A DNA stretch of 39,311 nucleotides, taken from the NCBI RefSeq assembly GCF_000808575.1, contig NZ_JWLW01000008.1, positions 1 through 39,311 on the forward strand, in the 5' to 3' direction. Positions 27,080 through 36,912 of this stretch are shown piece by piece. Numbering within the stretch: the first letter of the stretch is position 1; each line of letters begins with the position of its first letter. The notes below the pieces were generated by a model, which searched no databases, was not told the origin of the DNA, and saw nothing but the letters and a program-made list of their open reading frames with translations. This DNA comes from Alteromonas marina (GTDB taxonomy: Bacteria; Pseudomonadota; Gammaproteobacteria; Enterobacterales; Alteromonadaceae). The translations under genes were made by a program, and so were the position numbers.

Positions 27080-27113
27080 AAGGCTGGTGGTTTTTTGAAC
27101 CACCAGCCTTTTT
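27080..27113 (+). terminator. Attenuator between rplL and rpoB
   Basis: A perfect 13-bp stem (AAGGCTGGTGGTT / AACCACCAGCCTT) with loop TTTTG and five T residues. It corresponds in position to the E. coli rplL-rpoB attenuator, which lets only part of transcription reach rpoBC. The other 259 bases before rpoB (27114-27372) contain smaller inverted repeats but no promoter I can define. Confidence 0.88.
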
Positions 27114-27372
27114 GCGCTGTATAGTGTGTAGAAACTAACCCTTGGTTACACTACTTAAAGCGCCATTCGGAAATACCCATAAAAAGCATAAAAATCCAAC
27201 AAGTTAACTAATAATTGGTTAAATTTTGTTGTATGCTGGTGTATCTGCCCGAAAAAGGGTTGTGGAAGTTTGTTGCTTAGTGCGCCATTTGAAACGCAGC
27301 TTTTAGCCCATAGCACGCGTTTTAAAGCATTTTGCAGCAGGTTGGGTCATAAATCAGCAGGCTGAGGAACCC

Positions 27373-30300
27373 ATGGTTTACTCTTATAGCGAAAAGAAAC
27401 GTATCCGTAAGGATTTTGGCAAACGCCCACAGGTATTGGAAATTCCATACCTTCTTTCAATTCAGCTTGATTCTTTCAAAAAGTTTATTGAGACCGATCC
27501 GGAAGCTCAATACGGTTTGGAAGCAGCATTTCGTTCCGTTTTTCCAATTAAAAGCTACTCAGGTAGTTCAGAGCTTCAATATGTAAGCTACCGCCTGGGA
27601 GAGCCCGTTTTCGACGTTAAAGAATGTCAAATTCGCGGCGTAACTTTCTCTGCTCCGTTAAGAGTAAAACTACGGTTAGTGTTGTTCGATAAAGACGCTG
27701 CGCCAGGTACCGTAAAAGATATTAAAGAACAAGAAGTGTACATGGGCGAGATCCCGTTGATGACTGAGAACGGTACGTTCGTTATCAATGGTACAGAGCG
27801 TGTTATCGTGTCACAGCTACACCGTTCACCTGGTGTATTCTTTGATCACGACAAAGGTAAAACCCACTCGTCAGGTAAAGTGCTTTATAACGCACGTGTA
27901 ATTCCTTACCGTGGTTCGTGGTTAGACTTCGAGTTTGACCCGAAAGATAACCTATTCGTACGTATCGACCGTCGTCGTAAGTTGCCTGCAACGATTATCT
28001 TACGCGCACTTGAAATGACGTCTGAAGAAATCCTAGATACTTTCTTCGACAAAGTAAGCGTACGTATCGACAAAGACAAGCTAATGATGGAAGTGGTTCC
28101 AGATCGCCTACGTGGTGAGACGGCTGCTTTTGACATCATTGACGGTGAAGGCAACGTTGTTGTTGAAACGGGTCGTCGTATTTCTGCGCGCCACACGCGT
28201 GCACTAGAAAAAGCCGGTCTTACAGAACTTGAAGTTCCAGCCGATTACCTAATTGGCCGTGTTTACGCAGCTACTTATGTAAACGAAGACACAGGCGAAG
28301 TGATTGTAAGCGCGAATGACGAACTAACCCTTGAAAACCTAGCGGCACTTAGCCAAGCGGGCATCAAAGAGTTCGAAACGCTTTACATCAACGAGCTAGA
28401 TCACGGTTCATACATTTCAGATACGCTACGTATCGATTCTTCAACTAACCGCCTTGAAGCACTCGTTGAAATTTACCGTATGATGCGTCCTGGTGAGCCA
28501 CCAACGAAAGATGCAGCTGAAACCTTGTTCGATAACTTGTTCTTCTCTGATGAACGTTACGACCTATCTTCTGTTGGCCGCATGAAGTTCAACCGCCGTC
28601 TTGGCCGTGAAGAACTAATTGGTGCTGGTACACTAGATAAAGAAGACATTATTGCTGTAATGAAGCAGCTAATAATGATTCGTGACGGTAAAGACGAAGT
28701 AGATGACATCGATCACCTAGGTAACCGTCGTATCCGTTCTGTAGGTGAAATGGCAGAGAACCAATTCCGCGTTGGTCTTGTACGTGTTGAGCGTGCAGTT
28801 AAAGAGCGTCTAAGCTTAGGCGACCTAGACAACGTTATGCCACAAGATCTTATTAACGCTAAGCCTATCTCGGCAGCGGTTAAAGAGTTCTTCGGTTCAT
28901 CACAGCTTTCTCAGTTCATGGACCAAAACAACCCGCTATCAGAAGTAACGCATAAGCGTCGTATTTCTGCATTAGGCCCGGGTGGTCTTACACGTGAACG
29001 TGCAGGCTTCGAAGTTCGAGACGTACACCCGACTCACTATGGTCGTCTATGTCCAATCGAAACGCCGGAAGGCCCGAACATCGGTCTAATTAACTCATTG
29101 GCAAGCTTCGCGCGTACCAATGACTTCGGTTTCCTAGAAACGCCGTTCCGTCGCATTGTAGACGGTGTGGTAACAGACGAAATCGATTACTTATCTGCAA
29201 TTGAAGAAGGTCAATTCGCAATCGCTCAAGCAAACATCGCGTTGACTGAAGCAGGCGAGTTGGTTGACGACCTAATCCCATGTCGTCACCGTGGTGAAAC
29301 TACCTTGATGCCGAAAGAAGACATCAAATACATGGACGTTTCGCCACAGCAAATCGTTTCAATTGCTGCAAGCATTATCCCATTCCTAGAGCACGATGAT
29401 GCGAACCGTGCACTTATGGGTGCGAACATGCAACGTCAGGCAGTACCTACACTACGCGCTGATAAGCCGCTAGTTGGTACCGGTATGGAAAGAACTATCG
29501 CGGTTGACTCAGGTGTTACTGTAGTTGCTAAACGCGGTGGTGTGGTTGATTACGTAGATGCCAGCCGTATCGTTATTAAAGTAGACGAAGATGAAATGCT
29601 TCCAGGTGAAGCAGGTATCGATATCTACAATCTGACTAAGTACACTCGTTCTAACCAAAACACGTGTATCAATCAGAAGCCTACCTGTAGTGTTGGTGAC
29701 CCGATTGTTGCAGGCGACGTGCTAGCTGATGGTCCTTCAACAGACCTAGGTGACCTTGCACTTGGTCAGAACATGCGTATCGCGTTCATGCCGTGGAATG
29801 GTTACAACTTTGAGGATTCAATCCTTATTTCTGAGCGTGTAGCGCAAGAAGACCGTTTTACTACTATCCACATTCAAGAGCTTAGCTGTATCGCGCGTGA
29901 TACTAAGCTTGGGCCAGAAGAAATTTCTTCTGATATCCCGAACGTGGGTGAATCTGCACTAAGCAAGCTTGATGAATCAGGCGTTGTTTACATTGGTGCG
30001 GAAGTGAAAGGCGGTGACATCCTTGTAGGTAAAGTAACGCCTAAAGGTGAAACTCAGCTTACGCCGGAAGAAAAACTATTACGTGCAATCTTCGGTGAGA
30101 AAGCGTCTGACGTTAAAGATACGTCTCTACGTGTACCTAACTCTGTTCACGGTACCGTAATCGACGTTCAAGTATTTACCCGTGATGGTGTAGAGAAAGA
30201 CAAGCGTGCGCTAGAAATTGAAGATATGCAGCTACGTCAGGTTAAGAAAGACCTTACTGACGAGTTCGAAATTCTTGCAGACGGTATCTTCGCACGTGCA

Positions 30301-31401
30301 CAAACTGCACTTCTACGTGCTGGTGTTGACCAAGCTAAGCTTGACAGCCTGCCGCGTGAAAAGTGGTTTGAAATCGCACTTAACAGTGAAGATGCACAGC
30401 TAGAGCTAGACCAAATCGCTGATCAACACGCTGAGATTAAAGCGGACTTCGATAAGAAGTTTGAAACTAAGCGCCGTAAGATCACACAAGGCGATGACCT
30501 AGCACCTGGCGTGCTTAAGATCGTTAAGGTTTACCTTGCGGTTAAACGTCACATCCAGCCGGGTGATAAAATGGCCGGTCGTCACGGTAACAAAGGTGTT
30601 ATCTCGACTATCCAGCCTGTAGAAGACATGCCATACGATGCTAACGGTACGCCGGTAGATATCGTACTTAACCCACTAGGTGTACCGTCTCGTATGAACA
30701 TCGGTCAGATCCTAGAAACGCACTTGGGTATGGCTGCACACGGTCTTGGTGTGAAGATTGATCGCATGATTAAAGAGCAGCGTGAGCTGGCTGAACTACG
30801 TGACTTCTTGAAGAAGGTGTACGAGCTTGGTGAGAATCACCAAGAAGTCGACATTGATAGCTTCACAGACCACGAAGTTCGTCGCCTAGCGGAAAACCTT
30901 CGTAAGGGTGTTCCAGTAGCAACACCTGTATTCGACGGTGCTCGTGAATCTGAAATCAAAGAAATGCTGAAGCTTGCTGATATTCCAGAAAGCGGTCAGA
31001 TTGCTTTGTTTGACGGTCGTACCGGTCGCGAATTTGAGCGTCCAGTTACGGTTGGTTACATGTACATGCTGAAACTGAACCACTTAGTAGACGACAAAAT
31101 GCACGCGCGTTCTACTGGTTCTTACAGCCTTGTTACACAGCAGCCTCTTGGTGGTAAAGCACAGTTCGGTGGTCAGCGCTTCGGTGAGATGGAAGTGTGG
31201 GCACTTGAAGCATACGGTGCAGCATATACCCTTCAAGAAATGCTTACCGTTAAGTCGGATGACGTTAACGGCCGTACCAAGATGTACAAGAACATCGTCG
31301 ATGGCGACCACAGAATGGAGCCTGGCATGCCAGAGTCATTCAACGTACTACTTAAAGAAATTCGCTCGTTGGGTATCAACATCGAGCTTGAAGAAAAGTA
31401 A
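27373..31401 (+). CDS. rpoB: RNA polymerase beta subunit
   Basis: 1342 residues, the same length as E. coli RpoB. The rifampicin region reads [20 protein letters not shown] then [10 protein letters not shown], with wild-type residues throughout (D517 here equals E. coli D516), so no rifampicin-resistance change is seen. The active-site [13 protein letters not shown] and the C-terminal [16 protein letters not shown] are intact. It starts [20 protein letters not shown] after AGGAA. Expression probably depends on read-through of the rplL attenuator. Confidence 0.99.
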   Translation: MVYSYSEKKRIRKDFGKRPQVLEIPYLLSIQLDSFKKFIETDPEAQYGLEAAFRSVFPIKSYSGSSELQYVSYRLGEPVFDVKECQIRGVTFSAPLRVKLRLVLFDKDAAPGTVKDIKEQEVYMGEIPLMTENGTFVINGTERVIVSQLHRSPGVFFDHDKGKTHSSGKVLYNARVIPYRGSWLDFEFDPKDNLFVRIDRRRKLPATIILRALEMTSEEILDTFFDKVSVRIDKDKLMMEVVPDRLRGETAAFDIIDGEGNVVVETGRRISARHTRALEKAGLTELEVPADYLIGRVYAATYVNEDTGEVIVSANDELTLENLAALSQAGIKEFETLYINELDHGSYISDTLRIDSSTNRLEALVEIYRMMRPGEPPTKDAAETLFDNLFFSDERYDLSSVGRMKFNRRLGREELIGAGTLDKEDIIAVMKQLIMIRDGKDEVDDIDHLGNRRIRSVGEMAENQFRVGLVRVERAVKERLSLGDLDNVMPQDLINAKPISAAVKEFFGSSQLSQFMDQNNPLSEVTHKRRISALGPGGLTRERAGFEVRDVHPTHYGRLCPIETPEGPNIGLINSLASFARTNDFGFLETPFRRIVDGVVTDEIDYLSAIEEGQFAIAQANIALTEAGELVDDLIPCRHRGETTLMPKEDIKYMDVSPQQIVSIAASIIPFLEHDDANRALMGANMQRQAVPTLRADKPLVGTGMERTIAVDSGVTVVAKRGGVVDYVDASRIVIKVDEDEMLPGEAGIDIYNLTKYTRSNQNTCINQKPTCSVGDPIVAGDVLADGPSTDLGDLALGQNMRIAFMPWNGYNFEDSILISERVAQEDRFTTIHIQELSCIARDTKLGPEEISSDIPNVGESALSKLDESGVVYIGAEVKGGDILVGKVTPKGETQLTPEEKLLRAIFGEKASDVKDTSLRVPNSVHGTVIDVQVFTRDGVEKDKRALEIEDMQLRQVKKDLTDEFEILADGIFARAQTALLRAGVDQAKLDSLPREKWFEIALNSEDAQLELDQIADQHAEIKADFDKKFETKRRKITQGDDLAPGVLKIVKVYLAVKRHIQPGDKMAGRHGNKGVISTIQPVEDMPYDANGTPVDIVLNPLGVPSRMNIGQILETHLGMAAHGLGVKIDRMIKEQRELAELRDFLKKVYELGENHQEVDIDSFTDHEVRRLAENLRKGVPVATPVFDGARESEIKEMLKLADIPESGQIALFDGRTGREFERPVTVGYMYMLKLNHLVDDKMHARSTGSYSLVTQQPLGGKAQFGGQRFGEMEVWALEAYGAAYTLQEMLTVKSDDVNGRTKMYKNIVDGDHRMEPGMPESFNVLLKEIRSLGINIELEEK

Positions 31402-31433
31402 TACGGCGTTAGCCACGTAATGTTATGAGATGG

Positions 31434-31451
31434 CCCGGCGCTTGCGCCGGG
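31434..31451 (+). other. Intercistronic hairpin rpoB-rpoC
   Basis: CCCGGCG-CTTG-CGCCGGG is a very stable 7-bp G+C hairpin with a CTTG tetraloop and no T-tract, so it is not a terminator. It sits 33 bases after rpoB and 31 before rpoC and could mark RNA processing or protection between the cistrons. Confidence 0.6.
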
Positions 31452-31482
31452 TTCTAGAGACTGACTCCGCTGGGAGAGTAAT

Positions 31483-34400
31483 GTGAAAGACTTATTAAAG
31501 TTTCTAAAGCAACAAAACAAGACTGAAGAATTCGATAATATTCGAATCGGTCTGTCTTCACCTGATATGATCCGTTCATGGTCATTCGGTGAAGTTAAAA
31601 AGCCTGAAACAATTAACTACCGTACGTTCAAGCCTGAGCGTGACGGTCTGTTCTGTGCGCGTATCTTTGGTCCGGTAAAAGACTACGAGTGTCTTTGCGG
31701 TAAGTACAAGCGCCTTAAGCACCGTGGTGTTATCTGTGAGAAGTGTGGCGTTGAAGTTACACTGACTAAAGTACGTCGTGAGCGTATGGGTCACATCGAG
31801 CTAGCTAGCCCGGTTGCACACATCTGGTTCCTTAAATCACTTCCGTCTCGTATCGGCCTAATGCTTGATATGACACTTCGTGATATTGAACGTGTACTTT
31901 ACTTTGAATCATACGTGGTTACAGAGCCAGGTATGACTACGCTTGAGCGCAGCCAACTTCTTAACGAAGAAGAGTACTTGGATGCACTTGAAGAGCACGG
32001 TGATGAGTTTGAAGCGAAGATGGGTGCTGAGGCAGTATTCGATCTTCTTACAGCACTAGACGTAGACGCAGATGTTGCGGCTATGCGTGAAGAGCTGCCT
32101 TCAATCAACTCTGAAACTAAGCGTAAAAAGATTACTAAGCGTCTTAAGTTGCTTGAGTCATTCCAACAGTCTGGTAACAAGCCAGAGTGGATGATCATGA
32201 CGGTTCTTCCGGTACTTCCACCAGATCTACGTCCTCTAGTACCACTAGATGGCGGCCGTTTTGCAACGTCTGACCTTAACGACCTATACCGTCGTGTAAT
32301 TAACCGTAACAACCGTCTTAAGCGTCTTCTAGACCTAGCTGCTCCAGACATTATTGTACGCAACGAAAAGCGTATGCTTCAAGAGTCTGTTGATGCGCTT
32401 CTAGATAACGGACGTCGTGGTCGTGCGATTACCGGTTCTAACAAGCGTCCACTTAAGTCGCTTGCAGACATGATTAAAGGTAAGCAAGGTCGTTTCCGTC
32501 AAAACCTTCTTGGTAAGCGTGTTGACTACTCAGGCCGTTCTGTAATTACCGTTGGTCCTACGCTACGTCTTCACCAGTGTGGTCTTCCTAAGAAGATGGC
32601 ACTTGAGCTATTTAAACCGTTTATCTACGGTAAGCTTGAAGCACGTGGTCTAGCGACAACAATCAAAGCAGCTAAGAAGCTTGTAGAGCGCGAAGCACCA
32701 GAGGTTTGGGACGTACTAGACGACGTTATCCGCGAACACCCGGTACTACTTAACCGTGCACCTACACTTCACCGTTTGGGTATCCAAGCGTTCGAACCAA
32801 CACTAATTGAAGGTAAAGCGATTCAGCTTCACCCGCTAGTGTGTGCGGCGTACAACGCCGACTTCGACGGTGACCAAATGGCGGTACACGTTCCGTTGAC
32901 AATCGAAGCACAGCTAGAAGCTCGTGCACTTATGATGTCGACGAACAACATTCTGTCACCTGCGAACGGTGAGCCAATTATCGTACCTTCACAGGACGTT
33001 GTATTGGGTCTTTACTACCTAACGCGTGACAAAGTAAACGGCTTAGGCGAAGGCATGGTATTTACCAGCCCGAATGAAGCAGAAAAAGCATACCGTACAG
33101 GTAATGCTGAGCTTCACTCACGCGTTAAAGTACGTATTACTGAATATGACATCGATGAAGATGGCAACAAAACTGAGAAAGTAACACTGACAGATACTAC
33201 TGTTGGTCGTGCGATTTTCTCATTGATCCTTCCAAAGGGTCTGCCATTTGAAATCATCAACCAAGCGATGGGCAAGAAGCAAATCTCAAAACTGTTGAAT
33301 GCTTGTTACCGTACGCTAGGTCTGAAAGACACAGTAATTGCTGCTGACCAAATCATGTATACCGGTTTCCACTACGCGATGATCGCGGGTGCGTCTGTTG
33401 GTATCGACGATATGGTTATCCCTGCTGCTAAGAAAGACATCATCGATGCAGCGGAAGCAGAAGTTATCGAAATTCAGGAACAGTTCCAAAACGGTCTTGT
33501 TACCGCGGGTGAGCGTTACAACAAAGTTATCGATATCTGGTCAAATGCCAACGAGAAAGTTGCTAAGGCCATGATGGATAACCTTAAGACTGACATCGTA
33601 ATTAACCGCGATGGCGAAGAAGAAGAGCAATCATCATTTAACTCTGTTTACATGATGGCCGACTCGGGTGCTCGTGGTAGTGCCGCTCAGATTCGTCAGC
33701 TAGCTGGTATGCGTGGTCTGATGGCTAAGCCAGATGGCTCAATCATCGAAACCCCAATTACGGCGAACTTCCGTGAAGGTCTGAACGTACTACAGTACTT
33801 CATCTCAACTCACGGTGCTCGTAAAGGTCTTGCGGATACCGCACTTAAGACAGCGAACTCGGGTTACCTAACGCGTCGTCTAGTAGACGTTGCACAAGAC
33901 TTGGTAATCACTAACGACGACTGTGGCACATTCGAAGGTGTTCAAATGACACCACTAATCGAAGGTGGTGACGTTGTTGAGCCACTACGCGAGCGTGTAC
34001 TAGGTCGTGTGGTAGCAGAAGATGTACTTAAGCCAGGTACTAACGAAGTACTAGTAGAGCGTAACGTTCTTCTAGACGAAGCGTTAGTAGACATGCTGGA
34101 AGCTAACTCAGTTGACCAAATCATGGTTCGCTCGGTAATCACTTGTGACAACGACTTCGGTGTTTGTGCTAAGTGTTACGGTCGTGACCTTGCACGTGGT
34201 CACATGGTGGGTAGCGGTGAATCGGTTGGTGTTATTGCAGCACAGTCAATCGGTGAGCCAGGTACACAGCTTACCATGCGTACGTTCCACATCGGTGGTG
34301 CGGCATCAAGAGCATCTGCTGAGAACAGCGTACAAGTTAAGACTGCGGGTAGCCTTAAGCTACACAATGCGAAATTTGTACGTAACTCTGACGGCAAAGT

Positions 34401-35655
34401 GGTTATCGTTTCTCGTTCAACAGAACTTACTGTTATCGACGAGCAAGGCCGTGAGAAAGAGCGCTATAAAGTACCTTACGGTGCTGTACTTAGCGTGGAT
34501 GACGGTGCAACTATTGCAGCTGGCGACATTGTTGCTAACTGGGATCCGCATAGTCACCCAATCATCACTGAACGTGCAGCTAAGATTAGCTTCGCAGACA
34601 TTGATGACTCTAACACCGAAATGCAGCAAGACGAGCTTACTGGTCTAACCCGTATCGTTGTTAAAGACCTTGCGAAAGTAAACTCTAAAGAGCCTAAGCT
34701 AATTCTTGAAAGCGACGAGTTCGGTCTTCAAGAAATTCGTCTTCCAAGCTTCACAACCATCGAAGCGAAAGAAGGCAAAGTGGCTAACGAAGGTGACGTG
34801 CTAGCACGTATTCCTCAGGAAAGCTCGAAGACTCGTGATATCACGGGTGGTCTACCGCGCGTTGCGGACCTATTTGAAGCACGTAAGCCTAAAGAGCCTG
34901 CAATTCTTGCAGAAATCTCAGGTACTATCGGCTTCGGTAAAGAGACCAAAGGTAAGAAGCGTCTTGTAATTACACCTGCTGAGGGTGACGCATACGAAGA
35001 GATGATTCCTAAGTGGCGTCAGCTTAACGTATTCGAAGGTGAGAAAGTGGAAAAAGGCGAAGTTATCGCTGATGGTCCGGAGTCTCCACACGATATCCTA
35101 CGTCTACGTGGTATATCAGCAGTAGCAAACTACATCGTGAACGAAGTTCAGGAAGTATACCGTCTACAGGGTGTTAAGATTAACGATAAGCACATTGAAG
35201 TAGTTATTCGTCAGATGCTACGTAAGTGTATTATCACTAACCCAGGCGATACGCAGTTCCTTGAAGGCGAACAGGTTGAAGTATCGAACGTGAAAGTGGC
35301 TAACCGTGAAATTGAAAAACACGGCAAGATCCCAGCGCAGTATGAAACACAGCTGCTTGGTATCACTAAAGCGTCACTGTCTACTGAGTCATTTATCTCA
35401 GCGGCATCGTTCCAAGAAACAACACGTGTTCTAACTGAAGCTGCGGTTCAAGGTAAAGAAGATGACCTACGCGGTCTGAAAGAAAACGTAATCGTTGGTC
35501 GTCTAATTCCAGCGGGTACAGGTTTCGCTTACCACGAGCGCCGTGCACAAAAACGCAAAGAGCAAATCGAAGAAATGTCAGTTTCTGCTGCTGAAGCAGA
35601 ACAGGCACTAACCGAAGCGCTTAACGCAGGTGCAGACGAAGATACTGCCGAATAA
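31483..35655 (+). CDS. rpoC: RNA polymerase beta' subunit
   Basis: 1390 residues (E. coli 1407). The catalytic NADFDGD is at 458-464, the same numbers as in E. coli, and binds the active-site magnesium. The N-terminal zinc site [19 protein letters not shown] and the second site [11 protein letters not shown] are intact, as is the trigger-loop region [19 protein letters not shown]. The start is GTG, preceded by GGGAGAG. The C-terminus ends in an acidic, Ala-rich tail. Confidence 0.98.
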   Translation: MKDLLKFLKQQNKTEEFDNIRIGLSSPDMIRSWSFGEVKKPETINYRTFKPERDGLFCARIFGPVKDYECLCGKYKRLKHRGVICEKCGVEVTLTKVRRERMGHIELASPVAHIWFLKSLPSRIGLMLDMTLRDIERVLYFESYVVTEPGMTTLERSQLLNEEEYLDALEEHGDEFEAKMGAEAVFDLLTALDVDADVAAMREELPSINSETKRKKITKRLKLLESFQQSGNKPEWMIMTVLPVLPPDLRPLVPLDGGRFATSDLNDLYRRVINRNNRLKRLLDLAAPDIIVRNEKRMLQESVDALLDNGRRGRAITGSNKRPLKSLADMIKGKQGRFRQNLLGKRVDYSGRSVITVGPTLRLHQCGLPKKMALELFKPFIYGKLEARGLATTIKAAKKLVEREAPEVWDVLDDVIREHPVLLNRAPTLHRLGIQAFEPTLIEGKAIQLHPLVCAAYNADFDGDQMAVHVPLTIEAQLEARALMMSTNNILSPANGEPIIVPSQDVVLGLYYLTRDKVNGLGEGMVFTSPNEAEKAYRTGNAELHSRVKVRITEYDIDEDGNKTEKVTLTDTTVGRAIFSLILPKGLPFEIINQAMGKKQISKLLNACYRTLGLKDTVIAADQIMYTGFHYAMIAGASVGIDDMVIPAAKKDIIDAAEAEVIEIQEQFQNGLVTAGERYNKVIDIWSNANEKVAKAMMDNLKTDIVINRDGEEEEQSSFNSVYMMADSGARGSAAQIRQLAGMRGLMAKPDGSIIETPITANFREGLNVLQYFISTHGARKGLADTALKTANSGYLTRRLVDVAQDLVITNDDCGTFEGVQMTPLIEGGDVVEPLRERVLGRVVAEDVLKPGTNEVLVERNVLLDEALVDMLEANSVDQIMVRSVITCDNDFGVCAKCYGRDLARGHMVGSGESVGVIAAQSIGEPGTQLTMRTFHIGGAASRASAENSVQVKTAGSLKLHNAKFVRNSDGKVVIVSRSTELTVIDEQGREKERYKVPYGAVLSVDDGATIAAGDIVANWDPHSHPIITERAAKISFADIDDSNTEMQQDELTGLTRIVVKDLAKVNSKEPKLILESDEFGLQEIRLPSFTTIEAKEGKVANEGDVLARIPQESSKTRDITGGLPRVADLFEARKPKEPAILAEISGTIGFGKETKGKKRLVITPAEGDAYEEMIPKWRQLNVFEGEKVEKGEVIADGPESPHDILRLRGISAVANYIVNEVQEVYRLQGVKINDKHIEVVIRQMLRKCIITNPGDTQFLEGEQVEVSNVKVANREIEKHGKIPAQYETQLLGITKASLSTESFISAASFQETTRVLTEAAVQGKEDDLRGLKENVIVGRLIPAGTGFAYHERRAQKRKEQIEEMSVSAAEAEQALTEALNAGADEDTAE

Positions 35656-35665
35656 GGCAAGATCA

Positions 35666-35689
35666 TAGGAGTACGTTAACGTACTCCTA
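35666..35689. other. Perfect 24-bp palindrome after rpoC
   Basis: TAGGAGTACGTT followed by its exact reverse complement, starting 10 bases after the rpoC stop. As RNA it would form a 10-bp stem with a TTAA loop. There is no T-tract, so it is more likely a 3'-end stabiliser or protein site than a terminator. Confidence 0.6.
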
Positions 35690-35750
35690 ACAATTTGGCA
35701 GTCATGTTGTACAGATTGCAGATAAATTAACTGCTTAACCTTTGTACACC

Positions 35751-35790
35751 TTGACAGTCAGAGCGATGATCTTTAATATTCCGCGACCCG
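35751..35790 (+). promoter_or_regulatory. Promoter of rpsL-rpsG-fusA-tuf
   Basis: A perfect TTGACA (35751-35756), a 17-base spacer and TAATAT (35774-35779), followed by the G+C-rich discriminator TCCGCGACC. The predicted start is near A35786. That position is inside the left arm of the terminator at 35781-35836. Confidence 0.75.
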
Positions 35791-35836
35791 ATTTTGGATA
35801 GCCATCAAGTGGCTCGATAAACGGTCGCGGTTTTTT
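35781..35836 (+). terminator. Terminator of the rpoBC operon
   Basis: CCGCGACC (35781-35788) pairs with GGTCGCGG (35823-35830), followed by six T residues. The 34-base loop contains its own hairpin (AGCCA-TCAAG-TGGCT). RNA arriving from rpoC can form the whole structure. RNA started at the overlapping rpsL promoter would lack most of the left arm. Confidence 0.8.
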
Positions 35837-35884
35837 GTATCAGCGTTCAGTGAATGTTGACGAGCACAATGTTCACAAACAAGC

Positions 35885-35938
35885 GCGATTAAGCAATTAA
35901 TCGCATTAATATGGACCCAATCACAGTGATTGGGTTTT
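35885..35938 (+). promoter_or_regulatory. Two hairpins in the rpsL leader
   Basis: GCGATTAA-GCAA-TTAATCGC (35885-35904) is an 8-bp stem with a GNRA-type loop. It is followed by ACCCAATCA-CAG-TGATTGGGT (35915-35935) and four T residues, which looks like a weak terminator 27 bases before rpsL. Together they could act as an attenuator or leader switch. Confidence 0.55.
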
Positions 35939-35964
35939 CGTAGTTTTTAATCAGGAGCTAGTTA

Positions 35965-36339
35965 ATGGCAACAGTTAACCAGTTAGTGCGCAAGCCGCGT
36001 AGAAAGCCCGTTGAAAAAAGCAACGTAGCTGCTCTACAAGCTTGTCCACAAAGACGTGGTGTATGTACTCGTGTATATACTACTACGCCTAAGAAACCAA
36101 ACTCTGCACTACGTAAAGTATGTCGTGTACGTCTAACTAACGGTTTTGAAGTTTCTTCATACATCGGTGGTGAAGGTCACAACCTACAAGAGCACAGTGT
36201 AGTACTTATCCGTGGTGGTCGTGTTAAAGATCTACCAGGTGTTCGTTATCACACAGTTCGCGGTACTCTTGACTGCGCAGGTGTAAACGATCGTAAACAA
36301 GCCCGTTCTAAGTACGGCGCGAAGAAGCCTAAGTCATAA
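35965..36339 (+). CDS. rpsL: 30S ribosomal protein S12
   Basis: 124 residues, aligned residue for residue with E. coli S12, guarding decoding accuracy at the A site. K43 ([13 protein letters not shown]) and K88 ([12 protein letters not shown]) are wild type, so no streptomycin-resistance change is seen. AGGAG lies eight bases before the ATG. It is the first gene of the str operon. Confidence 0.99.
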   Translation: MATVNQLVRKPRRKPVEKSNVAALQACPQRRGVCTRVYTTTPKKPNSALRKVCRVRLTNGFEVSSYIGGEGHNLQEHSVVLIRGGRVKDLPGVRYHTVRGTLDCAGVNDRKQARSKYGAKKPKS

Positions 36340-36342
36340 CGG

Positions 36343-36408
36343 TTCTCCGTTAGTAAGGCCAAACTGAAGTTTAAGAGTTTTGGGTTTTCCCTGAATTCAT
36401 ACGGAGAA
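36343..36408 (+). promoter_or_regulatory. S7 feedback site in the rpsL-rpsG spacer
   Basis: TTCTCCGT (36343-36350) is exactly complementary to ACGGAGAA (36401-36408), which contains the rpsG ribosome binding site GGAG. Smaller hairpins (AACT-GA-AGTT and GGG-TTTT-CCC) lie in between. In E. coli, S7 binds the corresponding intercistronic region and represses rpsG translation. Here the same logic is visible in a 75-base spacer. Confidence 0.7.
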
Positions 36409-36414
36409 TAGAAA

Positions 36415-36885
36415 ATGCCAAGAAGAAGAGTCGTAGGTCAACGTAAAATCCTACCAGAGCCAAAATTTGGTTCACAACTGCTTGCGAAATTCATGAATGT
36501 CGTAATGCTCGACGGCAAAAAGTCAGTCGCTGAAAAAATCGTTTACGGTGCGCTTGATATTGTTGCTGAAAAAACCGGCAAAGCACACCTAGATATCTTC
36601 GAGGAAGCGCTTGATAACATCCGTCCAACAGTAGAGGTTAAGTCTCGTCGTGTTGGTGGTTCAACTTATCAGGTTCCAGTTGAAGTACGTCCAGTTCGTC
36701 GTAACGCGCTAGGTATGCGTTGGATGGTTGAAGCTGCACGTAAACGTGGCGAAAAGTCTATGGCACAACGCCTCGCGGCTGAAATGCTAGACGCAGCAGA
36801 TAATAAAGGTTCAGCGGTTAAGAAACGTGAAGACGTTCACCGTATGGCCGAAGCAAACAAAGCGTTTGCTCACTACCGTTGGTAA
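36415..36885 (+). CDS. rpsG: 30S ribosomal protein S7
   Basis: 156 residues, the primary binder that nucleates the 30S head and also represses str-operon translation. [40 protein letters not shown] and [15 protein letters not shown] are conserved. Its ribosome binding site can be paired with sequence just after the rpsL stop. Confidence 0.98.
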   Translation: MPRRRVVGQRKILPEPKFGSQLLAKFMNVVMLDGKKSVAEKIVYGALDIVAEKTGKAHLDIFEEALDNIRPTVEVKSRRVGGSTYQVPVEVRPVRRNALGMRWMVEAARKRGEKSMAQRLAAEMLDAADNKGSAVKKREDVHRMAEANKAFAHYRW

Positions 36886-36912
36886 TCAACGTTATTTAAC
36901 TGAGAGAGATTT

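Noticed and set aside
26639..27103. Long opposite-strand open frame covering rplL
   Set aside because: It is Ser/Ala-rich low-complexity sequence produced by the complement of the biased rplL codons, with no ribosome binding site or domain.
27373..31401. Possible rifampicin-resistance substitutions in rpoB
   Set aside because: The rifampicin region matches the wild-type consensus at the key positions I could read.
31899..32363. 154-codon opposite-strand frame in rpoC
   Set aside because: It is Arg/Ser-rich and has no start signal. It arises from the codon bias of rpoC.
34145..34648. 167-codon frame inside rpoC on the same strand
   Set aside because: It lies wholly within the conserved zinc-site and trigger-loop region of rpoC in another frame and has no recognisable protein features.
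35965..36339. Possible streptomycin-resistance substitutions in rpsL
   Set aside because: K43 and K88 are both present.
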